64,000 bases of DNA from Streptomyces sp. NBC_00582 (GTDB taxonomy: Bacteria; Actinomycetota; Actinomycetes; Streptomycetales; Streptomycetaceae): contig NZ_CP107772.1 in assembly GCF_036345155.1 (NCBI RefSeq), positions 10,664,001 through 10,728,000 on the forward strand. Reading direction: 5' to 3'. The position numbers were made by a program, and so were the translations under genes. A model generated the notes under the pieces. It did no database searches. It worked only from the letters and a program-made list of their open reading frames with translations, and was not told the DNA's origin. This document shows positions 9,110 to 17,630 of the stretch, in pieces (position 1 is the stretch's first letter; each line of letters opens with the position of its first letter).

Positions 9110-9670
9110 GCAGGTCAGATGGGTCTCATGAGAGGAGCCCAGACGATGCCTGCCCCGGGGGCCCACGGCCAGCGGATCTTCGACTGGGCACGCGTCGAAG
9201 TGAGGCCCTGGCACCGCGAGGACCGCCGGCACTGGGTCCTCGCCCGCCGCAGTGTCAGCAGGCCCGATCAGATCTCCTACTGCCCCGCCGGCACGACGCT
9301 GGACGAGCTGATCCGCATTGCCGGCAGCCGATGGGCCGTGGAGGAATGCTTCCAGACCGCCAAGCAGAATGCGGCCTCGACAACTACCAGGTCCGCCGCT
9401 ACCCCGGCTGGCACCGCCACATGACCCTGGCCATCGCCGCCCACGCCTGTCTGACGGTCCTGCGGGCACGGCAGCTGGACACGGAAAAGCAGAAACGGAT
9501 CCTCCCAGCTCATCCACCTCAGCCTCGCCGAAATCCGACGCCTGATCCACCGCCTCACCAACCGCCGCCCCACCCCGGTCGACCACATCCTGCACTGGTC
9601 ACACTGGCGTCGCCGACGCCAGCACCAGGTGCGCATCAGCCACTACAAACGACGCGGACACAGTCCCTGA
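9110..9670 (+). pseudogene. IS701-like transposase C-terminal relic
   Basis: Three successive frames add up to the C-terminal half of an IS701-type DDE transposase: TLDELIRIAGSRWAVEECFQ, then (after a 1-base deletion near 9366) CGLDNYQVRRYPGWHRHMTL, then (after a second shift near 9505) LAEIRRLIHRLT ending at 9670. The Glu of WAVEECFQ is the expected catalytic residue. The N-terminal half is missing. Dead copy. The IS256 element is inserted shortly downstream. Confidence 0.75.
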
Positions 9671-9737
9671 ATTCCGCTTCGACCTGCACCCTTGTCCCTG
9701 GGTTCTCCGGTGACCCGCACGAAGACCGCCGACGAGG

Positions 9738-9760
9738 GAGTGTAAATCTAACGGCGGATC
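9738..9760 (+). repeat. IS256 left inverted repeat
   Basis: Contains GTGTAAATCTAACGGCGGATC; matches the reverse complement of 11102-11124 at 19 of 23 positions. Confidence 0.85.
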
Positions 9761-9784
9761 CGACGATCATGGGAGAGACGTCAA

Positions 9785-11086
9785 GTGACTGACACCGCCG
9801 TGGAGTTGGAGACCGTGGAGCCTGTCGAGAGTGCCCGGTTGGGGCAGCCTGAGCCCGTGTCGGATGAGCAGTTGGTCGCGATGCTGGTGGAGCGGGCCCG
9901 GTCGGAGGGACTGCAGTTGACCGGGCAGGGTGGGCTGCTGCAGCAGCTGACCAAGCGGGTCCTGGAATCGGCCCTGGAAGGTGAGATCACCGATCACCTC
10001 GGCTATGAGAAGCACGATGCCGGCGGCCGGGGCAGCGGCAACTCCCGCAACGGGAGCCGGGCCAAGACGGTGCTGACCGACGTCGGCCCGGTCGAGGTCA
10101 AAGTCCCGCGTGACACCTCGGGCACGTTCGAGCCGCAGATCGTCAAGAAGCGGCAGCGGCGGCTGACGGGAGTGGACGAGATGGTCCTGTCGCTCTCGGC
10201 GAAGGGCCTCACCCATGGGGAGATCGCCGCTCACCTGGCCGAGGTCTACGGGGCGGAGGTCTCCAAGCAGACCATCTCCACCATCACCGACAAGGTCATG
10301 GACGGCATGGCGGAATGGCAGAGCCGTCCTCTCGACCGCGTTTACCCCGTTTTGTTCGTCGATGCCATCAACGTCAAGATCAGGGACGGGAAGGTCGCGA
10401 ACCGTCCCATCTACGTGGTGATGGCGGTGACCGTGGACGGCACCCGCGACATCCTCGGCATCTGGGCCGGCGACGGCGGCGAGGGCGCCAAGTACTGGCT
10501 GCACGTGTTCACCGAGCTGAAGAACCGCGGCCTGGACGACGTGCTCATGCTGGTCTGCGACGGGCTCAAGGGCCTTCCCGATGCGGTGGAGGCCGTCTGG
10601 CCTCGCACGATTGTCCAGACGTGCGTCGTTCACCTGCTGCGCAATTCGTTCCGTTACGCCGCCCGCCAGGACTGGGACAAGGTCGCAGGGGCCCTCAAAC
10701 CCGTCTACACCGCACCCAGCGAGGACGCCGCGACGGAGCGGTTCCTGGAGTTCCAGGAAGCGTGGGGCCGGAAGTATCCGGCGATCGTGAAGCTGTGGTC
10801 GGACGCCTGGGCCGAGTTCGTGCCCTTCCTCTCCTTCGACGTCGAGATCCGCAAGGTCATCTGCAGCACGAACGCGATCGAAAGCGTCAACGCCCGCATC
10901 CGCAGGTCCGTCCGTGCCCGCGGCCACTTCCCCAACGAGGCCGCCGCCCTCAAGTGCATCTACATGGCCCTGATGAGCCTGGACCCCACGGGCAAGGGCC
11001 GCAAGCGGTGGACCATGCGCTGGAAAGCACCCCTGAATGCGTTCCAGATCGCCTTCGAGGGTCGCCTGACCCCGAGCAACAACTGA
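9785..11086 (+). CDS. IS256-family transposase
   Basis: 433 residues from a GTG at 9785. It has the IS256 layout: N-terminal DNA-binding region with YEKHDAGGRGSGNSRNG, the conserved VEVKVPRDTSGTFEPQIV block, and a DDE/MULE core with FVDAINVKIRDG, LMLVCDGLKGLPDAV and CSTNAIESVNARIRR. These hold the expected catalytic Asp, Asp and Glu. The length is normal and no frame disruption is seen, so the enzyme should be active. Confidence 0.95.
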   Translation: MTDTAVELETVEPVESARLGQPEPVSDEQLVAMLVERARSEGLQLTGQGGLLQQLTKRVLESALEGEITDHLGYEKHDAGGRGSGNSRNGSRAKTVLTDVGPVEVKVPRDTSGTFEPQIVKKRQRRLTGVDEMVLSLSAKGLTHGEIAAHLAEVYGAEVSKQTISTITDKVMDGMAEWQSRPLDRVYPVLFVDAINVKIRDGKVANRPIYVVMAVTVDGTRDILGIWAGDGGEGAKYWLHVFTELKNRGLDDVLMLVCDGLKGLPDAVEAVWPRTIVQTCVVHLLRNSFRYAARQDWDKVAGALKPVYTAPSEDAATERFLEFQEAWGRKYPAIVKLWSDAWAEFVPFLSFDVEIRKVICSTNAIESVNARIRRSVRARGHFPNEAAALKCIYMALMSLDPTGKGRKRWTMRWKAPLNAFQIAFEGRLTPSNN

Positions 11087-11101
11087 TCACTCAACAACCA
11101 A

Positions 11102-11124
11102 GATCAGCCGTTAAATTGACACAC
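11102..11124 (-). repeat. IS256 right inverted repeat
   Basis: Reverse complement reads GTGTGTCAATTTAACGGCTG..., pairing with the left end; followed directly by the second copy of CCGCCGACGA. Confidence 0.85.
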
Positions 11125-11299
11125 CCGCCGACGATTCCGCCGTCGGCGGCGACCGGCAACGGCAGAAGCCGTCGTGCGTCTACCGTGAGTGACGGCGGGC
11201 CGTGATCGAGTCCTGAGGTTGTGCGCAGTTTCGTGCTGGTCAGGGCGCCTGCTCCTACGGCGGAAGCACGGTGACGTGTGCACACCGAGCCTGCTCTTT

Positions 11300-11674
11300 T
11301 CAGGGCTTCGGGTCGGTGGTGTGGGTGTGTCGGTGGTGGGCGTAGTCGCCGGTGTGCTCTTCGGCCCAGTCCTGCAGGTGTTGCAGTGCGGCGGTGGCGC
11401 CGCGGGCGAGGTCGGTCAGGGCGTACTGCACCGTCGGTGGGCGGCCGGTGTGCACGGTACGGGTGATCAGTCCACCGGCTTCGAGGTCGCGCAGGGTCTG
11501 CGCGAGCATCTTGTCGCTGACACCGCCGGCCCGCCGGCGCAGCTCGGACCAGCGTTGCGGGCCCGCCACGAGATCCACCAGGACCAGGGCGGCCCACCGG
11601 GCGGTGACCAGGTCGAACAGCTGCCTGCCGGGGCAGGCGGGATCACGGACGTTGCCTCGCGTGCTTTCCTGCAC
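11300..11674 (-). CDS. HxlR-family transcriptional regulator
   Basis: 124 residues from a GTG at 11674 with AGGTGAG upstream. Winged helix of the HxlR/MarR-like type: TARWAALVLVDLVAGPQRWSELRRRAGGVSDKMLAQTLRDLEAGGLI, then the wing with RTVHTGRPPTVQYALT. The N-terminal Cys (residue 14, PACPGRQ) is at the position where redox-sensing HxlR proteins such as YodB carry their reactive Cys. Electrophile or redox sensing is therefore possible but inferred. It is divergent from the metallo-hydrolase gene at 11765, with 90 bases between starts holding a likely operator. Confidence 0.88.
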   Translation of the reverse strand: MQESTRGNVRDPACPGRQLFDLVTARWAALVLVDLVAGPQRWSELRRRAGGVSDKMLAQTLRDLEAGGLITRTVHTGRPPTVQYALTDLARGATAALQHLQDWAEEHTGDYAHHRHTHTTDPKP

Positions 11675-11697
11675 GTGCTCACCTCACCTAAAGGTAT

Positions 11698-11719
11698 GTA
11701 CTTCCCAGCAGAAAGTAAC
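11698..11719. promoter_or_regulatory. Candidate HxlR operator
   Basis: Imperfect dyad GTACTT-N-AAAGTAAC in the AT-richer middle of the space between the divergent HxlR and metallo-hydrolase genes. Position and symmetry are seen; binding is inferred. Confidence 0.35.
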
Positions 11720-11764
11720 TCGGTCAGAGTGAGGGAGCCAACCGCTGATCGTCAAGGAGTACCT

Positions 11765-12577
11765 GTGGTAATCGACGATGCCGTGACCCGCGCCGCGAAC
11801 ACCGTGACGGTGCTCGGCGGCCCTACCGCGCTGATCCACCTGGCCGGCTGGACGCTGCTGACCGACCCGACCTTCGACGCCGCCGGCACCGAATACCAGG
11901 ACGGCCCGGTCCTGGTACGCAAGACCGCCGACCCGGCGCTGAAGCCCGCACAACTGCCCGCTCTCGACGCCGCCCTGGTCAGCCACACCGGGCATCAGGA
12001 CAACCTCGACGCCACCGGGCGTACGGTGGCCTCCGGTGCCTCGGAGGTGTTCACCACCGTCGCCGGCGCCGCCGATCTAGGGGGCGCAGCCGTCGGCCTG
12101 GAGCCCTGGCAGACCCGGACCCTGTCGACGCCGGGCCGCACGCCGCTGAACATCACCGCGGTCCCCGCCCGTCACGGGCCGGTGGGCACCGAGGCCATCA
12201 CCGGTCCGGTCACCGGCTTCCTCCTGCACACCGACGACGGCTCGGCACCGAGCGTGTACGTCTCCGGTGACACCGTCGACCTGGACGCGATGAGCGCCCT
12301 GGCCGACCGGTACCGCATCGACGTGGCGCTGCTGCACCTGGGCGCGGCCGGCTTCGAGGAGCTCGGTGACATACGACTGTCGCTGACCGCGGTCCAGGCC
12401 GTCGAGGCCCGCCGCCTGCTCGGCGATCCCCTCGTGGTGGCTGTGCACGCCGAGGGCTGGGCGCACTACACCGAAGACCGCAGCCACGTCCAGCAGACCT
12501 TCGACGCCGCCGGCGTCCCGCTGCACTGGCCCACCCCCGGCGAGCCCGTCACCCTGCCGGACCCGCACACCCGCTGA
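11765..12577 (+). CDS. MBL-fold metallo-hydrolase (UlaG-like)
   Basis: 270 residues from a GTG at 11765, with AAGGAG five bases upstream. The metallo-beta-lactamase fold shows TALIHLAGWTLLTDPTFD, a metal-motif region SHTGHQDNLD, PARHGP, SGDTVD and the distal HAEGWAHYTE. In relatives I recall, the first motif reads SHD-x-H-x-DN; here the Asp after the first His is Thr, which may alter metal 2 binding. Adjacent divergent HxlR regulator suggests induction by the regulator's signal. Substrate unknown. Confidence 0.85.
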   Translation: MVIDDAVTRAANTVTVLGGPTALIHLAGWTLLTDPTFDAAGTEYQDGPVLVRKTADPALKPAQLPALDAALVSHTGHQDNLDATGRTVASGASEVFTTVAGAADLGGAAVGLEPWQTRTLSTPGRTPLNITAVPARHGPVGTEAITGPVTGFLLHTDDGSAPSVYVSGDTVDLDAMSALADRYRIDVALLHLGAAGFEELGDIRLSLTAVQAVEARRLLGDPLVVAVHAEGWAHYTEDRSHVQQTFDAAGVPLHWPTPGEPVTLPDPHTR

Positions 12578-12578
12578 C

Positions 12579-12776
12579 ACCTCACCCAGTGCCGGTGGCG
12601 CACCGGCCCGCTCCTTCCACGCCGCCGCAGACGCAGGAGCGGCTGCGGTCACCGCACTGCATGAGGGCCTCGCCATCGTGCCGGACGAGATCATCAGCGC
12701 GCATGACAGCGCCCAGCAGCTTCTGGGGCTGACGCCGCCCGTCACCGGTCAATGGCTCACGCAGATCGGCCTGTAG
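12579..12776 (+). pseudogene. 3-prime remnant of an unidentified gene
   Basis: A frame without a start ends at TAG 12774-12776 and has a protein-like translation (ALHEGLAIVPDEIISAHD, then LLGLTPPVTGQWLTQIGL). It begins immediately after the metallo-hydrolase stop. It looks like the C-terminal end of an enzyme or regulator lost by deletion. I do not recognise the family. Confidence 0.35.
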
Positions 12777-12818
12777 CGGACCCGCCCGTCCGCAACGAAG
12801 AAACGAAATGGAAAGAAC

Positions 12819-13169
12819 ATGACACCGGAAGCCGTGCACGAGCGCTTCGCCCAGTACCTCAAAGACCAGGACCTCGACGGACTGGGTTCCCTGTTCGCCG
12901 AAGACGCCATGTTCGTACCGGGACCGGGACAGCAGCCGGTCTACGGCAGGGAAAGCATCAAGGAAGCGCTCAAGGTCTACCTCGCCTTGCCCAGCACCAT
13001 GGAGGTGGTGGCCACGTCGGTCCATCAGAACGGCGACCTGGCGATGGTCCAGCCGTCCTGGCGGATCACGAGCGAGGGCGGCATCGTGGAAGGAAAGGCG
13101 GTCGAGGTGATGAGGAGGACGAGCGAGGGGGACTGGGTCTACATCATCGACAACCCCTACGGCGTCTGA
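12819..13169 (+). CDS. NTF2-like (SnoaL/DUF4440-type) protein
   Basis: 116 residues from an ATG at 12819 with GGAAAG a few bases upstream. The fold elements are VHERFAQYLKDQDLDGLGSLFAEDAMFVPGPG, then VYGRESIKEALKVYLAL and a terminal strand pair ending DWVYIIDNPYGV. This resembles ketosteroid isomerase-like stress or polyketide-associated proteins. No partner gene. One of three NTF2-fold genes in the first 27 kb. Confidence 0.85.
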   Translation: MTPEAVHERFAQYLKDQDLDGLGSLFAEDAMFVPGPGQQPVYGRESIKEALKVYLALPSTMEVVATSVHQNGDLAMVQPSWRITSEGGIVEGKAVEVMRRTSEGDWVYIIDNPYGV

Positions 13170-13217
13170 TTCTCGTCATCCCGGCATCACCGTCGGGCGA
13201 CGGAACCTCGTCACGGC

Positions 13218-13256
13218 AGCGGCGGCCGTATCCACGTTCTCGATGCGGCCGCCGCT
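13218..13256 (+). terminator. Strong stem-loop after the NTF2-like gene
   Basis: Perfect 11-bp stem (AGCGGCGGCCG at 13218-13228 with CGGCCGCCGCT at 13246-13256) around a 17-base loop, 49 bases after the stop. No T tract follows, so it could be a transcript-stabilising or rho-assisted end rather than a classical terminator. Confidence 0.5.
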
Positions 13257-13280
13257 TGCTTTCCGGCGTCGGTGACTCGG

Positions 13281-13584
13281 TCATGATCCGGTGTGGTCCG
13301 GGCGCGGTTGGCCGGTGAGGGTGAGCAGGTCTTCGACGTGGCGTTGTGCGGTGAAGGCTCCACTGCGGGCGGCGAACAGGTCGGTGCCAGCGAAGTCCAC
13401 GCGGGCACCGGCTGTCACGGCACCGAGGAAAGCGGTGCCGGCGAACCGCCGGTACAGCAGTGCCTCGTCGGTGCCGACCGGGGTCCGGAGTCAGGCCGGT
13501 AAGCGCGGTGCGGACGCGGTCCGCCGTCGCCGCCGCGAACCTCGACGCAGTGGGCCGTTGGCACTGGACAACGGACAACAACAA
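13281..13584 (-). pseudogene. C-terminal fragment of an unidentified protein
   Basis: With one frame change near 13495 the minus strand reads a coherent sequence (ADRVRTALTGL, then DEALLYRRFAGTAFLGAVTA and ARSGAFTAQRHVEDLLTL) and stops at 13281. Codon choice is strongly coding-like. No start, and no family recognised. Sits between a terminator-like stem and an IS481 relic. Confidence 0.35.
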
Positions 13585-13896
13585 ACCCTGTCCATAACTT
13601 GGTTTCGTACGCCCACGACGGGCCTGTCGGCAGCTGTGTCACGGGCCGCGCGAGGGCGACGTCCACGGGCCACTCCACACCATCAGCCTGCGCCTTCGGG
13701 ACACCGGCCGCCTGCTGGCGTACTCCCGCACGGCCGACAGGCGGCCCGGGCGGCACAGCTTCTGCGTACAGCCGTCCCGCCGCACGGCGCGAGCCCGGCC
13801 GCGCTATGCGACCGGGCTCTGAAGTGGTCTTGGGTGTTCTCGACTTTCTGCTGAGCGAACCGCCCGGCTGTCATCACCCACATGGGTGGTGCCTGC

Positions 13897-14228
13897 TCAC
13901 ACCGCGGCGGCCTCCATCTCCTGCTGCCTGGCGAAGCTCTTGCGGTAGGGCCAGCGTTGTCGGTCAGGACCCGCTCGACGCGGTCGATGCCCGTGGTCTG
14001 GAAGAAGGCCGCGGCCCGGCGCAGGAAGTCTGCGCAGGTGGCGGCCTTCTCGTCGCCGTGGATCTCGCTGTGGGCGAGGCGGGAGTGGTCGTCGACGGCG
14101 GAGTGGACGTAGTCGAAGCTCGTCCCGCTGCGGGTGGCCCGGCCTGCTTGGCGGCCCAGCACCTTGTGGCCGCCGCCGTCGGGAATCCGGCCCACCTGAC
14201 CCAGCCGCCCGCCGGCCTCACTGCTGAC
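13897..14228 (-). pseudogene. IS481-family transposase fragment
   Basis: The minus strand reads GRIPDGGGHKVLGRQ, then SFDYVHSAVDDHSRLAHSEI, EKAATCADFLRRAAAFF and VERVLTDNA. This is the integrase core of IS481 transposases with the first catalytic Asp (VDDHSR) and second Asp (LTDN). A 1-base deletion after LTDN shifts into WPYRKSFARQQ and a stop at 13897. Both termini of the gene are gone. Confidence 0.75.
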
Positions 14229-14248
14229 CTGGCCCGGCCGGTGGAGGG

Positions 14249-15049
14249 TCAGTGACCGGCGCCAGCCTTGACCGCTTTCGTGGCGAAGTAGCCGGAGAGC
14301 CAGCCGGCGGTGGCCTCCGAGTGGTGCGGCGCCTCGGCGAAGCCGGTGATGGCGAAGCCCGCCGCGATCTGCCCGCCGAGCTGCTCGGTGAGCGTGTGGC
14401 TGTACTCCACCGGCGCGTCGAGGCCCCACAGCCGTTCCCGCTCGGCGGGCTCCAGGTGGGTGAGGTCGCTGTAGGGCAGGCGGTGGCGCACCACCAGCTC
14501 GCCGCGCGCCTCCAAGGACTCGGCGTCGAAGAGGTAGACGTCCGGGTTGAGGAAGCCGGACAGCAGCGTCCCGCCGGGGCGCAGCACGCGGTGGCACTCG
14601 CGCCAGACCGGCGCCAGCTCCGGGATGAACACGTTGGAGACCGGGTGGACGACAAGGTCGAACGAGGCGTCCGGGAACGGGCTCAGGTCGCGCGCGTCGC
14701 CGAGCACGGTGCGTAGGTCGAGCCCCTCCCGCGCCGCGACCATCTCGTCCTGCGCAAGCTGGCGGGGCGAGTTATCGAAGACGGTGACCCGCGCGCCCGC
14801 CGCGGCCAGCACCGGACCCTGCTGCCCGCCGCCGGAGGCGAGGCAGAGCACGTCGCGACCGGCGATCTCCGGCGGGAACCAGGTCGGGTCGACCGGCTCG
14901 TACCCGATCAGGACGATGGACCACTGGCCGGCCCGTGCCTTCGCGATCACCTCGGGGCCGACCGGGCGTGACCACTCGTTGCCCTCCTCCACCTCGCGGT
15001 CCCAGGCGAGGCGGTTGTGCGCGACGGGGTCGAGGGGAGTCTGGCTCAT
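14249..15049 (-). CDS. Class I SAM-dependent methyltransferase
   Basis: 266 residues. Starts within the stop of the pRiA4b-type gene (ATG at 15049 in a GTATGA overlap), so the two are probably translationally coupled. Motifs: DVLCLASGGGQQGPVLAAAGARVTVFDNS (motif I and the acidic loop), VLGDARDLSPFPDASFDLVVHPVSN, and VLRPGGTLLSGFLNP. The ASGGGQQ variant of motif I is the one I recall for a common bacterial group of uncharacterised methyltransferases. Substrate not assignable. An IS481 relic follows directly. Confidence 0.88.
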   Translation of the reverse strand: MSQTPLDPVAHNRLAWDREVEEGNEWSRPVGPEVIAKARAGQWSIVLIGYEPVDPTWFPPEIAGRDVLCLASGGGQQGPVLAAAGARVTVFDNSPRQLAQDEMVAAREGLDLRTVLGDARDLSPFPDASFDLVVHPVSNVFIPELAPVWRECHRVLRPGGTLLSGFLNPDVYLFDAESLEARGELVVRHRLPYSDLTHLEPAERERLWGLDAPVEYSHTLTEQLGGQIAAGFAITGFAEAPHHSEATAGWLSGYFATKAVKAGAGH

Positions 15050-15327
15050 ACGCCGTACCCTAGTTGCGTGTCGTCGGCGGTGGGAGCGACCGTATCCATC
15101 GGGGCCTTCCGCTCGTCGCGGTGACCGGGTTCGCTGTCGCGTAGCCCGTAGTCGCCAGCCCGGGTGGTGAAGAGGTGCATGTGGTAGTTCTCCCAGCCCA
15201 TCGCGGTCTGGATCGCCAGGTGCAGACGGGCGAGTTCGAGGTCGGCCGGGACCTGCAGCCGTCGCCAGGTCGGCGGGTGGATGTCGGCCAGGGTGACCTT
15301 GGTCTGCAGGACGGAGCCAGCGGACAT
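15046..15327 (-). CDS. pRiA4b ORF-3-like protein, C-terminally truncated
   Basis: 93 residues: VLQTKVTLADIHPPTWRRLQVPADLELARLHLAIQTAMGW followed by NYHMHLF. This is the N-terminal half of the plasmid pRiA4b ORF-3 family, often a passenger of mobile elements. Full-length members continue with a conserved YVYDFGDNW block that is absent here; the protein ends GYGV and its stop overlaps the start of the methyltransferase. Truncation probably arose by recombination, placing the two genes in coupled arrangement. Confidence 0.7.
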   Translation of the reverse strand: MSAGSVLQTKVTLADIHPPTWRRLQVPADLELARLHLAIQTAMGWENYHMHLFTTRAGDYGLRDSEPGHRDERKAPMDTVAPTADDTQLGYGV

Positions 15328-15390
15328 GGCACTCTTCCTTCGCGGCGGCGGGCTCGTCCCCGGTCTGGCGGGGTCGACCGGGCGTGAACC

Positions 15391-15880
15391 GTTCCAGCTA
15401 GTACAAGTGGCGGGACGGGGCCGACGCGCGGCCCGCTCGGCAGGCCGCCGACCGGGCCCTGGCCGAACGGATCCGTGCCGTCCACGCCGACTCCGACGGC
15501 GCCTACGGCTCTCCGCGGATCACCGCAGAGCTCCGCGCCGACGGCCGGAAGATCAACGAGAAACGGGTGGCCCGCGTGATGCGCAAGTTCTCCATCCAGG
15601 GCATACGCCTGCGCAAACGGGTCCGCACCACGATCCCCGAGCCGTCGGCGATTTCGGTCCCGGACCTGTTCCGGCGGGACTTCACCGCCCCGGCGCCCGG
15701 GATCAAGTACATGGGCGACATCACGTATCTCCCCACAGAGGAGGGCGACTTCCTCTATCTCGCGCACCGAACTCGTCTCAGACCACCGCGGATGGCAGCC
15801 GCCACCCGCGGTGGTCTGAGCGGCGCGGTGTTCCACTCCCATCACGGCGCCCAGTACACATCGCGTGAATTCGCCGACTG
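15391..15880 (+). pseudogene. IS3-family OrfB transposase relic
   Basis: The plus strand reads YKWRDG (just after an in-frame TAG), IRAVHADSDGAYGSPRITAEL, RVARVMRKFSIQGIRLRKR and IKYMGDITYLPTEEGDFLYLA. It then jumps over about 40 codons to VFHSHHGAQYTSREFAD. It carries the first DDE Asp (GDITY), but the middle is replaced by a 40-bp hairpin (15779-15818). Same group as the IS3 element at 61.5 kb, but a different, diverged copy. Confidence 0.75.
15779..15818. repeat. Perfect 13-bp inverted repeat inside the IS3 relic
   Basis: CAGACCACCGCGG (15779-15791), 14 bases, then CCGCGGTGGTCTG (15806-15818). It replaces the missing central part of the OrfB frame. Could be the scar of an excised or miniature element; origin not known. 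Confidence 0.7.
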
Positions 15881-16128
15881 CTCGCCTCAAGCTCGGCCAC
15901 CCGGGCCTCCAGCTGCCGGATCCGCTCGTCAGAGTCGGCCGACGGTGCCGGCTGTCCTGCCCGGGCCGGAGCAGCACCACCTGACCGGGCGGCCGCGGGG
16001 TGACGCCGCGACGATCCCGGTCCCGCAGCACCCACTCACGCAGCGTCGCCCTGTTGATGCCCAGGTCAGCGGCGATGCTCTTGCAGGGCCACGGCATCGG
16101 CCTTGAACTCGTCCGAGTAGTCCTTCAT
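15870..16128 (-). pseudogene. IS3-family OrfA relic, inverted relative to OrfB
   Basis: From an ATG at 16128 on the minus strand: DYSDEFKADAVAL, then in a shifted frame SIAADLGINRATLREWVLRD, then in a further frame DERIRQLEARVAELEAS (the leucine-zipper end). This is a frameshifted IS3 OrfA. OrfA and the OrfB piece point towards each other, so the element was rearranged by inversion or two insertions. Confidence 0.7.
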
Positions 16129-16418
16129 CGCCGTCGGCGGTGTTCTCGCTTTCTCCGGATCAAGCAGATCCAGTATCAGCGTGTCCACCGCGCAGGGGGA
16201 GGCCCCAGGGTCCGGCGAGCACCCTGTGCCCTTCCCCTCGGCGCGGGTGGTGATCGCGCGCAGGTGATTCGCGCGGGGTGTGTAGGCACGGCAGGCTCGT
16301 GCTCCGTGTCACGCGGCCGAGACGGCCCGAGCTCGAATCCGTCAGTGGCTGTAAGAGATCCGGCCCGACCGTACATCTCCCGGTTGACGGCCGTTGATGG
16401 ACGGAACATGGAGGTGCT

Positions 16419-17006
16419 GTGAGACGACGACGAACAACCGCCGGGGACTACGGTGACCCGGCCGGACACCGGGCCCTGGAGGCCCTTTACACAGCTCATG
16501 CCGATCGGGTCCTGGCGTATCTGATGCACCGTACGGACCGGGAGACAGCACAGGACATCCTGTCGGAGACCTTCGTGCTGGCCTGGCGCAAGTCCGGGGC
16601 CGTGCCCGACGATGCCCTGCCATGGCTGCTCGGCTCGGCCCGGCGGCTGCTCGCCAACCGCGTGCGGTCCGACCAGCGGCACCGCGCACTGACCGAGCGC
16701 CTGGCGGTGATGGCCGACCGGACGGGGGCCGCGGAGATCGGGGACGCGATCGGGACGCGTGCCGAGGTGGCCGCCGCGCTGTCGGCGCTTTCCGGACAGG
16801 ACCGGGAGGTACTCGTGCTGAGTGCCTGGTACGGCCTGACGGCCAAGCAGGCGGCCGTCGTCGCGGGCTGCACGGCCACGGCCTTCGCCGTGCGCCTGCA
16901 CCGGGCGCGCAAAAGGTTCAGGGCAGCGCTGCCCCGCGCAGGACACGCACAGCCCGTCCATGACGCTGTTGCCCAGCCACACCTCACCCAACGGGAGTCA
17001 GCATGA
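16419..17006 (+). CDS. ECF-type RNA polymerase sigma factor
   Basis: 195 residues from a GTG at 16419 with GGAGG four bases upstream. Region 2 is LEALYTAHADRVLAYLMHRTDRETAQDILSETFVLAWRK and region 4 is ALSGQDREVLVLSAWYGLTAKQAAVVAGCTATAFAVRLHRARKRF. No extra C-terminal domain. Its stop overlaps the start of a membrane protein gene (ATGA at 17003), the usual layout of a sigma factor with its regulator. The promoter it reads is not evident in the window. Confidence 0.9.
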   Translation: MRRRRTTAGDYGDPAGHRALEALYTAHADRVLAYLMHRTDRETAQDILSETFVLAWRKSGAVPDDALPWLLGSARRLLANRVRSDQRHRALTERLAVMADRTGAAEIGDAIGTRAEVAAALSALSGQDREVLVLSAWYGLTAKQAAVVAGCTATAFAVRLHRARKRFRAALPRAGHAQPVHDAVAQPHLTQRESA

Positions 17007-17617
17007 AGCAGACCGTCACCAAGCACAGCCAGGCACCCGACCTCGCCGCCGTCCGCGCCCTGCGCCCCACCGGCGACGGCGCTGCAGGCTGGGCAGTGTC
17101 CGAAGACGGCCAGAGGGTCCTACGGGAGATCCTGCGCCGCACCGGGCAGCCGCCGGCCGTGGCCGGTTCTGGGCGACGTCGGCATCTGTTCATGGTGGGT
17201 ACGGTCACAGCCGTCCTCCTCGGGGGCGCCACCACGGCTGCCGTAGCCACATTCGGGCCATGGGGCGAGGGCGGGCGCAATGTCATGTGCGCTCGCACGC
17301 TGTCGCCCGAGGCGGACCTGAGTCAGCTGCCACTCAAAGCCATGAAGGATTTCGATCCGCAGGACGCAGCGCGTTCCTGCGCGGCGGCCTGGAACCGGAT
17401 GTGGAACCAGCCCGCACAGGGCACAGTGCCGCAGACTCCCAAGCCGACCCGGTTCGCGGCCTGCTACTTCCCCAACGCGCAGCCCGGCAGCGGCAAGTCC
17501 TCGACCACCGACGGCCAGGGGAAACTCGGCGGGCCCGTGATCTACCCGGCCGACGGCTACCCCACCAAGAGGGCGGCCTGCGCAGCCATCGGTTCCAGGC
17601 CCGTGGCAGGCGGTTGA
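17003..17617 (+). CDS. Membrane-anchored sigma-factor partner, putative anti-sigma
   Basis: 204 residues, 4-base overlap with the ECF sigma gene. Cytoplasmic N-terminus of about 60 residues, one membrane helix (about 63-83, FMVGTVTAVLLGGATTAAVATF), then an extracytoplasmic domain of about 120 residues with four Cys. I see no zinc-binding HxxxCxxC motif, so it is not a classic ZAS anti-sigma. The position and topology still fit a membrane regulator holding or sensing for the sigma factor. This CU-type streptomycete pairing is known, but function here is inferred. Confidence 0.75.
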   Translation: MKQTVTKHSQAPDLAAVRALRPTGDGAAGWAVSEDGQRVLREILRRTGQPPAVAGSGRRRHLFMVGTVTAVLLGGATTAAVATFGPWGEGGRNVMCARTLSPEADLSQLPLKAMKDFDPQDAARSCAAAWNRMWNQPAQGTVPQTPKPTRFAACYFPNAQPGSGKSSTTDGQGKLGGPVIYPADGYPTKRAACAAIGSRPVAGG

Positions 17618-17630
17618 GGCCGGCACCACC

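Larger units (their letters stand above)
9736..11124 (+). mobile_element. IS256-family insertion sequence, complete
   Basis: One transposase gene lies between imperfect terminal inverted repeats (9738-9760 and 11102-11124, 19 of 23 matching). The 10-base sequence CCGCCGACGA occurs immediately outside both ends (9726-9735 and 11125-11134), consistent with a target-site duplication; the family usually gives 8-9 bp, so one or two bases may be coincidental. Intact ends, duplication and gene argue for recent insertion and possible mobility. Confidence 0.9.

Noticed and set aside
16126..16418. Promoter boxes before the ECF sigma gene
   Set aside because: TTGACGG near 16384 resembles a -35 box, but no matching -10 is found at proper spacing, so I did not annotate it.
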